A stretch of DNA of 42,590 nucleotides from Gemmatimonadota bacterium (GTDB lineage: Bacteria; Latescibacterota; UBA2968), in contig JAPPAB010000171.1 of assembly GCA_026705765.1 (NCBI GenBank), forward strand, positions 1-42,590, read 5' to 3'. The notes beneath the pieces were generated by a model that ran no database searches, had not been told where the DNA came from, and saw nothing but the letters and a program-made list of their open reading frames with translations. Positions 41,721 to 42,590 of the stretch are shown here, in pieces. The translations under genes were made by a program, and so were the position numbers. Every line of letters begins with the position of its first letter. The first letter of the stretch is position 1.

Positions 41721-42416
41721 AGCATAGCTATCTGCTTGATTAAGCAAGTGATCAAAGATGCGATCGAAAATCGTATTGGGCATTTTTTCGGGATGGAATT
41801 GCACACCGATAATGCGACCATCTGGTGTTTCGATACCTTCTATGACTCGATCTTCACTGCGGGCACTTATATTGAGCTCCCCGCCAACCGCCTCGAGTCC
41901 TTGCAGGTGAAAGCTATTGGTCGTACATTCGGTCTTGCCCAGAATAGACGAGAGATGAGAGTTAGAATCAAGTGAAACCGCGTGATAAACGGGATCTTCT
42001 GTGCGCCTGGGTGAATGCGAATCGACATCGCATTGTATTTGAATATCGGCATAGATTGTGCCGCCAAATTGAGCGTTGATAAATTGCATGCCATAGCAGA
42101 TGCCCAAAACAGGCATCTGTTTTTTTTGCGCGTACTCAAAAGCGCGAATATCATTTTCATAGCGCGTGGGAGCAACCTCGGGCAGGTCTTTGGGCAACTT
42201 GCCAACCAGACCCTGCGTAATACCAGGGCCGCCAGTAATAATCAGGCCGTTGAGCAGGGCAAACAGCGGCGCGAGCGTTTCCTGCTCCTCTGTCATAGGC
42301 AGAATAAGAGGACAACCACCCGCGCGTTCTACCGCAATCACATACTCGTGATTGAGCGATTGCTGTTTACTTTTCGAAAGAAAGCTGGTCGTAATACCGA
42401 TTATCGGACGTGGCAT
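41709..42416 (-). CDS. Class-I glutamine-amidotransferase-like hydrolase (C26, PuuD type)
   Basis: Gamma-glutamyl-gamma-aminobutyrate hydrolase-type protein, 235 residues. The nucleophile is C107 (MPVLGICYGMQF) and the His/Glu pair is in VQFHPEK. The N-terminus PRPIIGITTSF and HEYVIAVERAGGCPLILP fit the C26 family. I chose the ATG at 42416 because it lies one base after the stop of an upstream reading frame and the product begins at the conserved PxIGIT; a GTG at 42464 adds 16 unrelated residues. Likely frees a gamma-glutamyl group from an amide such as gamma-glutamyl-GABA; other substrates are possible. Confidence 0.88.
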   Translation of the reverse strand: MPRPIIGITTSFLSKSKQQSLNHEYVIAVERAGGCPLILPMTEEQETLAPLFALLNGLIITGGPGITQGLVGKLPKDLPEVAPTRYENDIRAFEYAQKKQMPVLGICYGMQFINAQFGGTIYADIQIQCDVDSHSPRRTEDPVYHAVSLDSNSHLSSILGKTECTTNSFHLQGLEAVGGELNISARSEDRVIEGIETPDGRIIGVQFHPEKMPNTIFDRIFDHLLNQADSYALNA

Positions 42417-42417
42417 T

Positions 42418-42590
42418 TTAAAAATTGGGTAGAATAGGCAACGCTTTTTGCTTGATGAATGCACAAATATGTAACATCATGGAATGAAGAACAAGGTTAA
42501 ATTGACGTACTCCCAAATCTAAAGCATTGGGATTATAGAATCTTGTTGCTTCAGCAGGGATTGTGGGATCAACAGTAGTTGCTTGCGTTC
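42418..42590 (-). CDS. C-terminal end of an unidentified gene, cut by window edge
   Basis: On the minus strand a frame is open from the right edge for 57 codons and stops at 42420-42418, one base before the ATG of the C26 hydrolase. The peptide reads naturally (TVDPTIPAEATRFYNPNA, then LDLGVRQFNLVLHSMMLH) rather than like shadow sequence. The tight junction suggests an operon in which the hydrolase is the downstream gene. I do not recognise the family; the rest lies outside the window. Confidence 0.5.
   Translation of the reverse strand, partial: TQATTVDPTIPAEATRFYNPNALDLGVRQFNLVLHSMMLHICAFIKQKALPILPNF

Noticed and set aside
1-42590. CRISPR arrays, tRNA or rRNA genes, insertion sequences
   Set aside because: No regular repeat-spacer pattern, no cloverleaf-like T-loop sequence and no transposase or paired terminal repeats were noticed; the tandem repeats present are too short or lie in coding sequence.

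Overview
The window looks like a chromosomal segment of a Gram-negative, diderm bacterium that makes meso-diaminopimelate peptidoglycan. Several genes point toward a Latescibacterota- or Poribacteria-like lineage (inference from gene style only: dockerin-type repeats on a c-heme protein, a phytanoyl-CoA-dioxygenase-family enzyme, an M16 peptidase pair, a sulfatase, SDS22-type leucine-rich repeats). No rRNA, tRNA, CRISPR array, phage or intact insertion sequence was seen, and nearly all of the DNA is coding.

Layout. 1-750: 3' part of a leucine-rich-repeat gene and its terminator. 861-2748: two dipeptide/oligopeptide-type ABC permeases without ATPases or a binding protein. 2745-6224 (minus): two M16 peptidase genes around a PhyH-family dioxygenase; one M16 protein keeps the zinc motif, the other keeps the C-terminal Arg/Tyr motif. 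6356-9520: a malate/L-lactate dehydrogenase-family gene, then a promoter, a lysine riboswitch with an intrinsic terminator, and dapA-dapB. 9630-11537: an unusually long transaldolase-like protein. 11575-15140 (minus): a lipoprotein and hrcA-grpE-dnaJ without dnaK. 15316-16917 (minus): a secreted c-heme/dockerin protein. 17272-18690: glnA. 18785-20147 (minus): 5-formyl-THF cyclo-ligase and a pentapeptide-repeat protein. 20265-24413: uppS-cdsA-dxr-rseP (isoprenoid carrier, phospholipid and envelope-stress functions). 24551-24907 (minus): a small lipoprotein. 25138-38744: a division and cell-wall (dcw) cluster, mraZ-rsmH-ftsL-ftsI-murE-murF-ftsW-murC-murB-ftsQ-ftsA-ftsZ. 38754-42590: a DMT permease, a sulfatase, a rhodanese, a class-I glutamine-amidotransferase-like hydrolase, and the end of an unidentified gene.

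How the parts fit. The DAP pathway (dapA, dapB) feeds the mur genes; uppS supplies the lipid carrier for wall precursors; the dcw cluster makes precursors and builds the septum. The dcw cluster starts with a clear promoter and three 10-bp-phased GTGGY boxes, the expected MraZ operator. Its odd point is that mraY, murD and murG are all missing from their usual places on either side of ftsW.

The most interesting non-coding signals are the lysine riboswitch, the MraZ operator, a dispersed family of 7-bp tandem repeats in intergenic gaps that in two places runs into coding sequence, a 32-bp promoter duplication before glnA, and a 13-bp tandem repeat between mraZ and rsmH. I found no convincing wholly new system; the best leads are the gapped dcw cluster, the complementary M16 pair and the heptamer repeats.
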